Source of the DNA: Thermomonas brevis
Lineage (GTDB): Bacteria; Pseudomonadota; Gammaproteobacteria; Xanthomonadales; Xanthomonadaceae
Reading direction: 5' to 3'
NCBI RefSeq assembly: GCF_014395425.1
Contig: NZ_CP060711.1
Span: forward strand, 1-64,000
Length of the DNA: 64,000 nucleotides
The position numbers and the translations under genes were made by a program. Shown piece by piece: positions 40,512-53,771 of this stretch. Numbering within the stretch: the stretch's first letter is position 1; each line of letters starts with the position of its first letter. Below the pieces are notes generated by a model. It ran no database searches. It saw nothing but the letters and a program-made list of their open reading frames with translations, and had not been told where the DNA came from.

Positions 40512-41654
40512 ATGAGCAAGCGCGATTACTACGAAGTCCTGGGCGTGGCCCGCAACGCCGGCGAGGAGGAGCTGAAGAAGGCCTACCGCCGCTGCGCGAT
40601 GAAGCACCACCCGGACCGCAACCCCGGCGACAAGGCCGCCGAGGCGGCGTTCAAGGAATGCAAGGAAGCCTATGAAGTGCTGAGCGACGGCGGCAAGCGC
40701 CGCCTCTACGACCAGCACGGCCACGCCGCGTTCGAGCACGGCATGGGCGGCGGCAACGCCGGCCCCGGCTTCGGCGGGTTCGGTGGCGCCGACATGGGCG
40801 ACATCTTCGGCGACATCTTCGGCAACATCTTCGGCGGCGGCGCGCGCCAGCAGGGGCCGCGCCGCGGCGCCGACATCGGCTATGTGATGGAGCTGGACCT
40901 CGAGGAAGCCGTCGGCGGCGTCGAGAAGCAGATCCACATTCCCACGCTCGCCACCTGCGAACCCTGCAAGGGCAGCGGCTCGGAGGACGGCAAGGTCGAC
41001 ACCTGCTCCACCTGCGGCGGGCGCGGCCAGGTCCGCATGCAGCGCGGCCCGTTCATGATGCAGGCGCCGTGCCCGCACTGCGGCGGCGCCGGCAAGACCG
41101 TCGCCAACCCGTGCAAGCACTGCAACGGCAACGGCCGGGTCGAGGAGGAGAAGACGCTGGCGGTGAAGATCCCGGCCGGCGTGGACAGCGGCGACCGCAT
41201 CCGCTTGGCGGGGGAGGGCGAGGCCGGTCCGGCCGGTGCGCCGCCCGGCGACCTGTACGTGGAAGTGCGGGTGCGTCCGCACGAACTCTTCGAGCGCGAC
41301 GGCGACGACCTGCACTGCGAGATCCCGATCCGCATCTCGCAGGCCGCGCTGGGCGACACCGTGCGCGTGCCCACGCTGGACGGCGAAGTGGAGCTGCGCA
41401 TCCCGGTGGAAACCCAGAGCGGCAAGGTGTTCCGCCTGCGCGACCGCGGCGTGAAGTCGGTGCGCAGCCGCCAGCCGGGCGACCTGTATTGCAAGGTGGT
41501 GGTGGAAACCCCGGTCAACCTGACCGCCGAGCAGCGCGAGCTGCTGGAGCAGTTCGAGACCACCTTCGTGGGCGAGAACGCGCGCCGCCATTCGCCGAAG
41601 TCGGCCACGTTCTTCGACGGCGTCAAGGGCATCTGGGAACGGATGAAATCCTGA
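40512..41654 (+). CDS. dnaJ: Co-chaperone DnaJ (Hsp40)
   Basis: A 380-residue type I Hsp40. The J domain carries the HPD motif in [12 protein letters not shown] glycine/phenylalanine-rich linker ([16 protein letters not shown]) follows. The zinc-binding region has four CxxCxGxG units ([32 protein letters not shown]), and the C-terminal client-binding domains follow ([15 protein letters not shown]). DnaJ stimulates the DnaK ATPase. A hairpin with a T-rich tail downstream probably ends the heat-shock operon. Confidence 0.98.
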   Translation: MSKRDYYEVLGVARNAGEEELKKAYRRCAMKHHPDRNPGDKAAEAAFKECKEAYEVLSDGGKRRLYDQHGHAAFEHGMGGGNAGPGFGGFGGADMGDIFGDIFGNIFGGGARQQGPRRGADIGYVMELDLEEAVGGVEKQIHIPTLATCEPCKGSGSEDGKVDTCSTCGGRGQVRMQRGPFMMQAPCPHCGGAGKTVANPCKHCNGNGRVEEEKTLAVKIPAGVDSGDRIRLAGEGEAGPAGAPPGDLYVEVRVRPHELFERDGDDLHCEIPIRISQAALGDTVRVPTLDGEVELRIPVETQSGKVFRLRDRGVKSVRSRQPGDLYCKVVVETPVNLTAEQRELLEQFETTFVGENARRHSPKSATFFDGVKGIWERMKS

Positions 41655-41685
41655 CAGCGGCAACCAATTCCGTTTCCTAGAATGG

Positions 41686-41714
41686 ACGCCCGGACTTCCC
41701 GGGCGTTCTTCTTT
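41686..41714 (+). terminator. Terminator after dnaJ
   Basis: An 8-base-pair stem (ACGCCCGG with CCGGGCGT, 41686-41693 and 41699-41706, loop ACTTC) followed by a T-rich tail (TCTTCTTT). A TAGAAT box at 41679-41684 just before it could belong to tyrA. Confidence 0.8.
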
Positions 41715-41728
41715 CCGGACACCGCATC

Positions 41729-42844
41729 TTGGGCAAGACCTCTCCCGTCATCGGCATTGTCGGCAGCGCCGGCGCCTACGGACGCTGGCTGCGCGCGTTC
41801 TTCGAGACCCGCATGGGCCTGCGGGTGATCGGCCACGACCCGGCAGACGCCGCATCGGAAAGCGAAGAGGCCCTGCTGGAACGCGCCGACGTGCTGCTGT
41901 TCTCCGCGCCGATCCGGAGCACGCCCGCGCTGATCGACCGCTACGCGCGGCTGTCCGCCGGCCGCGAAGCGGGGAAGCTCTGGCTGGACGTCACTTCGGT
42001 CAAGGCCGAGCCGGTGGCGGCGATGCTGCGTTCGCACGCGGAAGTGGCGGGCCTGCATCCGATGTCGGCGCCGCCCAAGTCGCCGACGCTCAAAGGCCGC
42101 GTGCTGGTGGTCTGCGAGGCGCGGCTGTCCGCGTGGAAGCCGTGGCTGGACGCGCTGCTGGCGGCGCTGGAAGCCGAATGCGTGCGCGCCGCGCCGGAGC
42201 GCCACGACCGCGCGATGGCGCTGGTGCAGGCGATGGTGCACGCCAGCCACCTCGCTCAGGCCGGCGTGCTGCGCGGGCAGGCCGGGCTGGCGGGCACGCT
42301 GGCCGAGCTGATGCCGTTCCGTTCGGCCTCGTTCGAAATGGACGCCGCCATCGCCGCGCGCATCCTGTCGCTGAATCCCGCCATCTACGAGGACATCCAG
42401 TTCGGCAACCCGCATGCGCGGGACGTGCTGCGCGGGCTGGCGTCGCAGCTGGCGCGGCTCGCGGCGCTGGTCGGGCAGGGCGACGACGATGCGCGCGCCG
42501 CCTTCCGCGCGGAGTTCCTCGACGCCAACCGCGACGCGTTCGGCGCGCCGGCGCTGGCGGATGGCAACTACACCTTCGAGCGGCTCGGCTACCTGCTGGC
42601 CGATCTGTCCGACGCGCACACCCTGAGCATCCACCTGCCGGAAGACCGGCCGGGCTCGCTGCGCGCCCTGCTGCACGTGTTCGAGCGCCACGGCGTCAGC
42701 ATCGCCTCGCTGCATTCCTCGCGCACCCAGGCCGGCGAACTGCATTTCCGGCTGGGCTTCAACAGCGGCACCCGGCCCGACCAGCTGGCGGCCGTGGCGG
42801 AAGAACTGGACCGGACCGGCATCGGCCGGGTATTGCCCGGATGA
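41729..42844 (+). CDS. tyrA: Prephenate dehydrogenase with C-terminal ACT domain
   Basis: A 371-residue enzyme oxidising prephenate to 4-hydroxyphenylpyruvate for tyrosine. The N-terminal Rossmann sequence VIGIVGSAGAYGRWLRAFFE resembles the T-protein form and not classic GxGxxG. VAGLHPMSAPP carries the catalytic histidine, and residues from about 290 form an ACT domain (LSIHLPEDRPGSLRALLHVF), likely for tyrosine feedback. The start is a TTG: no in-frame ATG or GTG lies before the Rossmann strand, and the next ATG is at residue 29, inside the fold. pheA at the other end of the window supplies the competing branch. Confidence 0.88.
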   Translation: MGKTSPVIGIVGSAGAYGRWLRAFFETRMGLRVIGHDPADAASESEEALLERADVLLFSAPIRSTPALIDRYARLSAGREAGKLWLDVTSVKAEPVAAMLRSHAEVAGLHPMSAPPKSPTLKGRVLVVCEARLSAWKPWLDALLAALEAECVRAAPERHDRAMALVQAMVHASHLAQAGVLRGQAGLAGTLAELMPFRSASFEMDAAIAARILSLNPAIYEDIQFGNPHARDVLRGLASQLARLAALVGQGDDDARAAFRAEFLDANRDAFGAPALADGNYTFERLGYLLADLSDAHTLSIHLPEDRPGSLRALLHVFERHGVSIASLHSSRTQAGELHFRLGFNSGTRPDQLAAVAEELDRTGIGRVLPG

Positions 42845-42901
42845 GCGGTCGGCCGCGGCCGGCAGCCGGCGCACGGAGCCGCGGAACCATGACGGCCATC
42901 A

Positions 42902-45199
42902 ATGATCTGGACTCCCGGCTGGGGTACTGTTACCGACGGGCCATTCCCTCTAGAGCAGCAACGCCATGACATTCCGTTCCCCCGCGGAATCCCCCAACCA
43001 TCGCAGCAGGCCGCGGGCCCGCTGCTCGACGCGTTGCAGAAGCACGTGCTGGACCGCGCCGCGCCGGCGTTGGACAGCGCGCTGTCCGACCTCGACGACT
43101 ACCTGTTCGACCGCAGCCAGAACGGCGAGGAAACGCTGGGCCTGATGGCCCTGCGCGACATGCGCCGCGCCCGCGGCGAAATCTCGCAGCAGTTCCGGCA
43201 GGCGGTGCTGAACCGCTTCCGCGGGCTGCGCGACCGGCACGCGGGCGGCGCCCAGGACGACGGCAGCGCCGCCGGCCTCAGCCTGCTGTCCGAACAGGAC
43301 CTGGAAGAACAGCTCGCGGTCGAGCAGCTGGCCGCGTCCGTGCTGCGCACCCACGCCCCCGCCTTCGAGATCGCCAGCAGGCGCCTGTCCGCGATCGCCG
43401 GGCAAGGCGACCTGCCGCCGCGCGAGAACCCGCTGGCGCCCACCTTCCTGGCCCGCGCGCTCGGCAGCGCGATGGATCGGCTGGACCTGGACGCCGATCT
43501 GCGGATCGTGGTGTTCAAGTTCTTCGAGCGCGAACTCGGTGGCGCGCTCGGCGAAATCTACGACCGCAGCAACACCCTGATGGCGACCGCCGGCGTGCTG
43601 CCGGAACTGCGCGCCAACGCCCGCCCGCAGCAGGCGCACCGCGCCGCGCCGTCGCACGCGCAGCAGGCGCAAGCTGCCGCCGCGCCGCATCCGGCCGGCA
43701 TGCCGCAGCACGACACCGTGCCGCACGATGCTGGCCATAGCCAGATGCAGATCAGCGCGTCCGACCAGGCCGCGTTCGCCAGCATGCTCGGCATGCTGCA
43801 GGGCTGGCGCAACGCCACCGGCGTGGCCGCCGCGCCGGGCGCGCAGCCAGCCGGCCCGGCGCTGCCCACCAACGATCTGATGTCGATCCTGTCGCTGATG
43901 CAGCAGGACGGCGGCCCGCGCTTCAACCCGGCGGGCGAGGCGGAGCAGCAGTCGCTCGCCAGCCAGCTGCGCCAGCAGATGACCCAGAGCGCGCGCAAGC
44001 TGGGCGTCACCGGCGACAACCTCAATCTGGACGGCCTGGACAACGACGCGGTCGATCTGGTCGCGCTGCTGTTCGACGTGCTGCTGGACGGCCCGCAGTT
44101 CGACACCCAGATCCGCCAGATGATCGGCCGCATGCTGGTGCCCTACGTGAAGGTGGCGGTGCGCGACCGCCGCATGTTCCTGTTCAAGGAGCACCCGGCG
44201 CGCAAGCTGCTCAACACCGTCGCCGAAGCCTGCGAAGGCAACCGAGGCGAGGCGCCGCAGGAACGCGAACTGCTCACCCACGTCGACCACACCATCGACC
44301 GGCTGGTGGCCGAGTTCAACGAGGACGTGGCGATCTTCGAAACGCTGGAGCAGGAGCTGCGCGCCTACATGGCCCAGCACCGCAAGCGCTTCGAGCTGGC
44401 CGAGAAGCGCACCGCCGAGGCCCAGCGCGGGCGCGAGCGGCTGGAGCACGCGCGCAGGGTGGTGGCCGACGACCTCGCCGCGCACCGCGGCGACCGCACG
44501 CTGCCGCCGGTGATCGACGAGTTCCTGTCCCGGCACGTCAACCACCATCTGGTGCAGGTGGTTCTGCGCGACGGCAAGGGTGCGCCGCGCTACAACGACG
44601 CGATGCAGGCGGTGGATCGGCTGCTGGCGGCCTGCGACAAGCTCGCCGCCGGCCTCACGCCGGAGAAGCTGCCACCGCTGCCCGAAGCCGGGCTGCTGGA
44701 CATCCTGGCCAGCGCCGGCTGCACCGAGGACGCCGCGCAGGCGGCGCTGGACGCCCTGCGCGATGCGCTGTCGCGGCTCGCCAGCGGCGAATCCGCGCTG
44801 GACGACGACGTGCGCATGCCGCCGCAGGCGGAGCTGCCCGAGCCGGCGCAGCCGCAGCCCGAACCGCAGCCGCAGCTTGAAGTCGTGGCCGGCACCGCAG
44901 GGCTGGATTTCGACGCCGCGATGCTGGCGCGCGTGCGCAAGCTGCAGGTCGGCGACTGGCTGCAGCTCGCCGCCACCGACGGCCATTTCGCCCCGGCCAA
45001 GGTGTCGTGGATCAGCCCGATCTCTTCGCGCCTGCTGCTGGTGAACCGGCGCGGAATCCGCGTGCTGGTCGCCTCGGTCGAGGAACTGGCGGTGATGGCG
45101 AAGCTGGGCAAGGTGGCGCTGCGCGAAGGCGAGAACGCGTTCGAGGATGCGATGCACCAGGTGGTGGGGCGTTTGCAGAGCGTGTCGGAGCGCGTGTAG
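42902..45199 (+). CDS. DUF1631 family protein, N-terminus uncertain
   Basis: A 765-residue cytoplasmic protein of the DUF1631 family, whose function is not established. A helical N-terminal part (RSQNGEETLGLMALRDMRRARGEI) is followed by a His/Ala/Gln-rich linker (about 235-280) and the conserved central helical core (LVALLFDVLLDGPQFDTQIR, FLFKEHPARKLLNTVAEACE, HVNHHLVQVVLRDGKG). After a proline/glutamine linker the C-terminal 100 residues look PilZ-like (LQVGDWLQLAATDG, SSRLLLVNRRGIRVLV). The listed ATG lacks a clear ribosome-binding site. A different-frame ATG at 42966 would join this frame if one C were missing from the run at 42991-42995. Confidence 0.78.
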   Translation: MIWTPGWGTVTDGPFPLEQQRHDIPFPRGIPQPSQQAAGPLLDALQKHVLDRAAPALDSALSDLDDYLFDRSQNGEETLGLMALRDMRRARGEISQQFRQAVLNRFRGLRDRHAGGAQDDGSAAGLSLLSEQDLEEQLAVEQLAASVLRTHAPAFEIASRRLSAIAGQGDLPPRENPLAPTFLARALGSAMDRLDLDADLRIVVFKFFERELGGALGEIYDRSNTLMATAGVLPELRANARPQQAHRAAPSHAQQAQAAAAPHPAGMPQHDTVPHDAGHSQMQISASDQAAFASMLGMLQGWRNATGVAAAPGAQPAGPALPTNDLMSILSLMQQDGGPRFNPAGEAEQQSLASQLRQQMTQSARKLGVTGDNLNLDGLDNDAVDLVALLFDVLLDGPQFDTQIRQMIGRMLVPYVKVAVRDRRMFLFKEHPARKLLNTVAEACEGNRGEAPQERELLTHVDHTIDRLVAEFNEDVAIFETLEQELRAYMAQHRKRFELAEKRTAEAQRGRERLEHARRVVADDLAAHRGDRTLPPVIDEFLSRHVNHHLVQVVLRDGKGAPRYNDAMQAVDRLLAACDKLAAGLTPEKLPPLPEAGLLDILASAGCTEDAAQAALDALRDALSRLASGESALDDDVRMPPQAELPEPAQPQPEPQPQLEVVAGTAGLDFDAAMLARVRKLQVGDWLQLAATDGHFAPAKVSWISPISSRLLLVNRRGIRVLVASVEELAVMAKLGKVALREGENAFEDAMHQVVGRLQSVSERV

Positions 45200-45246
45200 C
45201 GCGGACACGTTCCGCGCCACGCGCGGCGTTTCGCGTTGTTTCGAGA

Positions 45247-45267
45247 CGGCGGGGCTGGTCCCCGCCG
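45247..45267 (+). terminator. Hairpin after the DUF1631 gene
   Basis: CGGCGGGG and CCCCGCCG form a perfect 8-base-pair stem with loop CTGGT. There is no T run, so termination strength is uncertain. Confidence 0.5.
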
Positions 45268-45304
45268 CTTCGCGTTCGGGCTTGCCGCTGTCGCGGCTGC
45301 CGGC

Positions 45305-45310
45305 TAGCCT
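45305..45310 (+). promoter_or_regulatory. -10 box of dapB, six bases before the ATG
   Basis: TAGCCT followed by six bases and the dapB ATG at 45317. It fits the leaderless arrangement seen at several genes in the window. Confidence 0.45.
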
Positions 45311-45316
45311 GCGCGC

Positions 45317-46033
45317 ATGGATGCGCATCCTCCCGTTCGACTGTTGATCCACGGCGCCACCGGCAGGATGGGGCAGGCATTGCTGCGCCTGTGTCGCGAG
45401 GAAACCACCGGCTGCGAGGTCGTGGCGGCGGTGGCGCGGCGGGTGGATACGCGCGTGGTCGACGGCGTGCCGCGGTTCACCGCGGCCGAGCTGTCCGGCG
45501 TGCCGGCGTTCGACGTTGCCATCGACTTCAGCCTGCCGGAAGGCTTCGACGCCATCCTCGCCCTGTGCGTCGCCCGCGGCACAGCGCTGGTGTCCGGTAC
45601 CACCGGCCTGTCCGATGCGCAGAAGGCTGCGCTGGATGCCGCATCGACCACCATCCCGCTGGCCTGGGCCAGCAACTTCAGCCTCGGCGTGGCGGTGCTG
45701 CACGATCTGGTCGAGCGCGCGGCGAAGCTGTTGCCCGGCTGGGACTGCGACATCGTCGAAGCCCACCACACCCGCAAGCTGGATGCGCCCTCGGGCACCG
45801 CGCTGACGCTGGGCACGGCGGCGCAGGCGGGCGGGGCGGACCCGCATTACGCCTCGATCCGCGCCGGCGACATCGTCGGCGAGCATCTGGTGCAATTCGC
45901 CGCCGCCGGCGAGCGCATCGAGCTGGTCCACCGCGCCACCAACCGCGACATCTTCGCGCGCGGCGCGCTGCACGCCGCTGCGCGCCTGAATGCGCGCGCG
46001 CCCGGACGCTACCGCGTCGCCGATCTGCTCTGA
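45317..46033 (+). CDS. dapB: 4-hydroxy-tetrahydrodipicolinate reductase
   Basis: A 238-residue NAD(P)H reductase of lysine and diaminopimelate synthesis. The N-terminal Rossmann motif is LLIHGATGRMGQALL, and the catalytic signature is IVEAHHTRKLDAPSGTALTL. VSGTTGLSDAQ and WASNFSLGVAVLHDL also match the family. The length is slightly below the E. coli enzyme but usual for Xanthomonads. It leads the dapB-carA-carB-greA string, separated from carA by a 116-base gap with its own -10 box. Confidence 0.94.
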   Translation: MDAHPPVRLLIHGATGRMGQALLRLCREETTGCEVVAAVARRVDTRVVDGVPRFTAAELSGVPAFDVAIDFSLPEGFDAILALCVARGTALVSGTTGLSDAQKAALDAASTTIPLAWASNFSLGVAVLHDLVERAAKLLPGWDCDIVEAHHTRKLDAPSGTALTLGTAAQAGGADPHYASIRAGDIVGEHLVQFAAAGERIELVHRATNRDIFARGALHAAARLNARAPGRYRVADLL

Positions 46034-46061
46034 AACGCTAGCGCCCGGCGGCGCGCGCCGG

Positions 46062-46067
46062 TACAAT
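46062..46067 (+). promoter_or_regulatory. -10 box of carAB
   Basis: TACAAT about 82 bases upstream of the carA start. No good -35 box is visible. The leader holds two short hairpins (near GCCGCTTCGGC and TTGCAACCTGACGCAA), with no recognisable riboswitch. Confidence 0.5.
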
Positions 46068-46149
46068 TCGCCCTCGCCTGAACCCCCTCAGCTCCGAACC
46101 GGCACCGCCGCTTCGGCGCTTTCTTGCAACCTGACGCAAGGCGACGCAC

Positions 46150-50532
<4,383 letters not shown>

Positions 50533-50536
<4 letters not shown>

Positions 50537-51012
50537 GCAGGGCACCCATCACCGCCAAGGGCGCGCAGCGGCTGCGCGCGGAGCTGGAAGAACTGAAGTC
50601 GGTCAAGCGTCCCGCCGTGATCGAGGCGATCGCCGAAGCGCGCGCCCACGGCGACCTCAAGGAAAACGCCGAATACCACGCCGCGCGCGAGCAGCAGGGC
50701 TTCATCGAAGGCCGCATCAAGCATCTGGAAGCCGAGCTGTCGCATGCCCAGATCATCGACGTGTCCACGCTGAACGCCGGCGACAAGGTGGTGTTCGGCG
50801 CGACCGTGGTGCTGGTGGACTGCGACACCGACGAGGAGAAGACCTACCAGATCGTGGGCGACCTCGAAGCCGACATCAAGCAGAGCCTGATCGCGATTTC
50901 CTCGCCGGTGGCGCGCGCGCTGATCGGCAAGAGCGAGGGCGACGCCATCACCATCGAAGCCCCCGGCGGCACGCGGGAGTACGAGATCGTGGCGGTGCGG
51001 TATCAGGGCTGA
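50533..51012 (+). CDS. greA: Transcription elongation factor GreA
   Basis: A 159-residue factor that rescues backtracked RNA polymerase. The N-terminal coiled-coil bears [20 protein letters not shown] and the tip sequence [20 protein letters not shown] with its acidic residues. The C-terminal FKBP-like domain ends [14 protein letters not shown] and [10 protein letters not shown]. The start overlaps the carB stop, as in other Xanthomonads. A REP-like hairpin follows the stop. Confidence 0.97.
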
Positions 51013-51019
51013 TGCCGGC

Positions 51020-51039
51020 ATGCCCGCGCAGGCGGGCAT
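51020..51039. repeat. Single REP-like hairpin after greA
   Basis: ATGCCCGC and GCGGGCAT form a perfect 8-base stem with loop GCAG, in the family context ending ATCCGGCG. It lies 8 bases after the greA stop and may also act as a 3'-end stabiliser. Confidence 0.7.
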
Positions 51040-51121
51040 CCGGCGTCCTTGCGCTTCGATCTGGCGGGAATCGCTTCCTCATCCCGCTTGATTCGTCAGT
51101 TTGGCCTTCGAATCCCCATCC

Positions 51122-52051
51122 ATGTCCTTGACGCTGCTGCTCCCGTCGGCTTCGCGCTTCGCCGGCGTCGCCTTGCCGCCCGTGCTGGCGAAGGCGTTGG
51201 GCTGCGCTGATCGCATGCGCGCCGATGCGGGCGAACACGCCTTGCTGACCCGCCACTTCGACCTGCTGCCGCGCGGCTGGCCAGCGGCGGCGTTGACCCG
51301 CCTGCTCGACGCCGGCGAAGACGATGCGCGCCACGGCGCATGGCTGCGCGCCGATCCCGCGCACATCCGCCCGGACATCAATGGCGCGCGTCTGCTCGGC
51401 ATCGGCGCGAACCTGGGCATGGAGCAGGCCGACGTGGATGCGCTGCTGCCGGCGCTGCGCCCTCTGTTCGGTGACGCCGGTTTCCAACTGGAAGCCCCGC
51501 ATCCGTCGCGCTGGTACCTGCGCCTGCCGCGAGAGGCGAAGCTGCCCGCGTTCGCATCGCCGGATGAGGCGCTGGGCGACGACGTGTTCGACCACTTGCC
51601 GAATGGCAATGAGGCGCGACGTTGGCGGGCGCTGGAAAGCGAGGTGCAGATCACCCTGCACAATCATCCGCACAACGCGGCGCGGCTGGCCGCCGGCAAG
51701 GTGCCGGTGAACGCGCTGTGGTTCTGGGGCGGCGGAGTGTTGCCCGATGCCATGTCATCCGCCGCGCCGGCCGTGTATTCCGACGATCCCGCCGTGCTGG
51801 GCGTGGTGCGATTGGGCGGGCTGCAAGGGAGGCCGCTGTCCGCGTTCCAGCAGGGCGCAGGCGATGCGCTGGTCGACCTGCGCGGGCAGCGCGATGCGCG
51901 TGCGCTGGTGGAGCGCTGGCTGCTGCCGGCGGCGGCCGATGCCGGGAAGCGCGCGACGACGTTCGACTTCGCCGATGGCCTGGCGTTCGCGCTGCGTCCG
52001 AACCAGCGCTGGCGCTTCTGGCGCAAGCCGCTGTCCGATCTGCCCGCATGA
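51122..52051 (+). CDS. rpfE: RpfE-like protein of unknown function
   Basis: A 309-residue cytoplasmic protein lying between greA and recJ, the position of rpfE in the Xanthomonas rpf cluster. Visible sequence includes MSLTLLLPSASRFAGVALPP, HFDLLPRGWPAAALTRLLDA, a central SRWYLRLPREAKLPAF, and NALWFWGGGVLPD (aromatic-glycine motif). The family is sometimes labelled a regulatory or phosphoglycerate-mutase-related protein, but I see no catalytic motif that would support an enzyme. The symbol rests on synteny and general resemblance. Ten bases separate it from recJ. Confidence 0.7.
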   Translation: MSLTLLLPSASRFAGVALPPVLAKALGCADRMRADAGEHALLTRHFDLLPRGWPAAALTRLLDAGEDDARHGAWLRADPAHIRPDINGARLLGIGANLGMEQADVDALLPALRPLFGDAGFQLEAPHPSRWYLRLPREAKLPAFASPDEALGDDVFDHLPNGNEARRWRALESEVQITLHNHPHNAARLAAGKVPVNALWFWGGGVLPDAMSSAAPAVYSDDPAVLGVVRLGGLQGRPLSAFQQGAGDALVDLRGQRDARALVERWLLPAAADAGKRATTFDFADGLAFALRPNQRWRFWRKPLSDLPA

Positions 52052-52061
52052 GCTTCACGGC

Positions 52062-53771
52062 ATGAGCACCGTGCGCCGTATCGTCCGCCGCCCATCGGTC
52101 GAACTCATGGGCGATTGGCCCGTGCACTGGCCCGTGCACTGGCCCGAGCTGCTGCGCCGCGTGCACGCCGCGCGCGGCAGCGATGCGCGCACGGCGATGC
52201 CTCGGCTGGCCGACCTGCTGCCGCCCGACGGCCTGAACGGCATGGCCGAGGCGGTGGAGTTGCTGCGCGTCGCCATCGCCGCCGATGCGCACATCTTGGT
52301 GGTCGGCGATTTCGACTGCGACGGCGCCACCGCCTGCGCAACGGGCGTGCGCGGCCTGCGCATGCTCGGCGCGCGGCGCGTTTCGCACGCGGTGCCGAAC
52401 CGCATCGTGCACGGTTACGGGCTGACGCCGGGGCTGGTGGAGGAACTCGATGCGCTGAAGCCCGACCTGCTGGTCACGGTGGACCACGGCATCGCTTGCC
52501 ATGCGGGGATCGCCGCGGCGAAGGCGCGCGGCTGGCAGGTGTTGGTGACCGACCACCACCTGCCAGGACCGACGCTGCCGCCGGCCGACGCCATCGTCAA
52601 TCCCAACCAGCCGGGCGACGGCTTCGCCAGCAAGGCGCTGGCCGGCGTCGGGGTGATGTTCTACGTGCTGCTGGCGCTGCGCGCGAGGCTGGGCGTGCAG
52701 GCCGACCTCGCCGCGCTGCTCGATCTGGTCGCCGTCGGCACGGTGGCCGACATGGTGCCGCTGGACGCCAACAACCGGGCGCTGGTGGGCGCCGGACTGC
52801 GGCGGCTGCGGGCGGGGCAGGGCTGTGCGGGCCTGCGCGCGTTGATCGAAGTGTCGGGCCGCCGCGACGCCACCCTGTCCACCGCCGACATCGGTTTCGC
52901 CATCGGGCCGCGCATCAATGCGGCGGGCCGGCTGGAAGACATGGGCATCGGCATCGAATGCCTGCTCACCGACGATGCTCGGCAGGCGCGCGAGCTGGCG
53001 TCGATCCTGCACGGCATCAACGACGAACGCCGCGCCCTGCAGGCCGACATGCAGGACGTGGCCGATGCGAGGCTGGACGGCATCGATGCGACGCACGCGG
53101 CCTGCCTGTTCGATCCGGACTGGCATCCGGGCGTGGTCGGCCTCGTCGCGTCGAAGGTGAAGGAGCGCCTGCACCGTCCCGCGATTGCCTTTGCCCCGGC
53201 GGAGCCGGACAGCGACATGCTGCGCGGTTCGGCGCGCTCGATTCCCGGCTTCCACATCCGCGACGCGCTCGCGCTGGTGGACGCACGCCATCCCGGCCTG
53301 ATTCCGCGCTTCGGTGGTCACGCGATGGCGGCGGGCCTGAGCCTGCCGCGCGATGCCTTCCCGGCGTTCCGCGACGCCTTCGTGCAGGTCGCGCGCGAAC
53401 TGCTGGACGAAGCGCTGCTGACAGAAGAACTGCGCAGCGACGGCGGATTGCGCGCCGACGAATTGCAGGCAACTGTCGCGCTGGCGCTGCGCGACGGCGG
53501 CCACTGGGGGCAGGGCTACCCCGAGCCGCTGTTCGACGGCGAGTTCGAGGTGCTGGGCTTCCGCGTGCTGAAGGAGCGCCACCTCAAGCTGGAGCTCGGC
53601 CTCGACGGCCGTCGCTGCAACGCCATCCATTTCAACGGCTGGGACGGCGAGGAGCCGGCATCGCGCATCCGCATCGCCTACCGGCTGACGCCGGACGACT
53701 ATCGCGGCGGAGATGCCGTCCAGCTCGTGGTGGTGCACCGGGAGCGCGCGGCTCAGGCAGCGGTGGGATAG
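52062..53771 (+). CDS. recJ: Single-stranded-DNA-specific exonuclease RecJ
   Basis: A 569-residue 5'-to-3' exonuclease for recombination and repair. The DHH-family motifs are ILVVGDFDCDGATACATG (motif I), LLVTVDHGIACHAG, VLVTDHHLPG (DHH) and VGTVADMVPLDANNR. The DHHA1 domain contains RGSARSIPGFHIRDAL and FGGHAMAAGLSLPRD, and an OB-fold tail follows. An in-frame duplication of 12 bases near the start encodes a repeated PVHW. The 3' end overlaps the convergent PAP2 gene by 19 bases. Confidence 0.95.
   Translation: MSTVRRIVRRPSVELMGDWPVHWPVHWPELLRRVHAARGSDARTAMPRLADLLPPDGLNGMAEAVELLRVAIAADAHILVVGDFDCDGATACATGVRGLRMLGARRVSHAVPNRIVHGYGLTPGLVEELDALKPDLLVTVDHGIACHAGIAAAKARGWQVLVTDHHLPGPTLPPADAIVNPNQPGDGFASKALAGVGVMFYVLLALRARLGVQADLAALLDLVAVGTVADMVPLDANNRALVGAGLRRLRAGQGCAGLRALIEVSGRRDATLSTADIGFAIGPRINAAGRLEDMGIGIECLLTDDARQARELASILHGINDERRALQADMQDVADARLDGIDATHAACLFDPDWHPGVVGLVASKVKERLHRPAIAFAPAEPDSDMLRGSARSIPGFHIRDALALVDARHPGLIPRFGGHAMAAGLSLPRDAFPAFRDAFVQVARELLDEALLTEELRSDGGLRADELQATVALALRDGGHWGQGYPEPLFDGEFEVLGFRVLKERHLKLELGLDGRRCNAIHFNGWDGEEPASRIRIAYRLTPDDYRGGDAVQLVVVHRERAAQAAVG
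52117..52140 (+). repeat. Two tandem 12-base units in recJ
   Basis: GGCCCGTGCACT occurs twice in a row, followed by GGCCCG, encoding WPVHWPVHWP at about residues 19-28. It keeps frame and probably arose by slippage. Confidence 0.8.
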
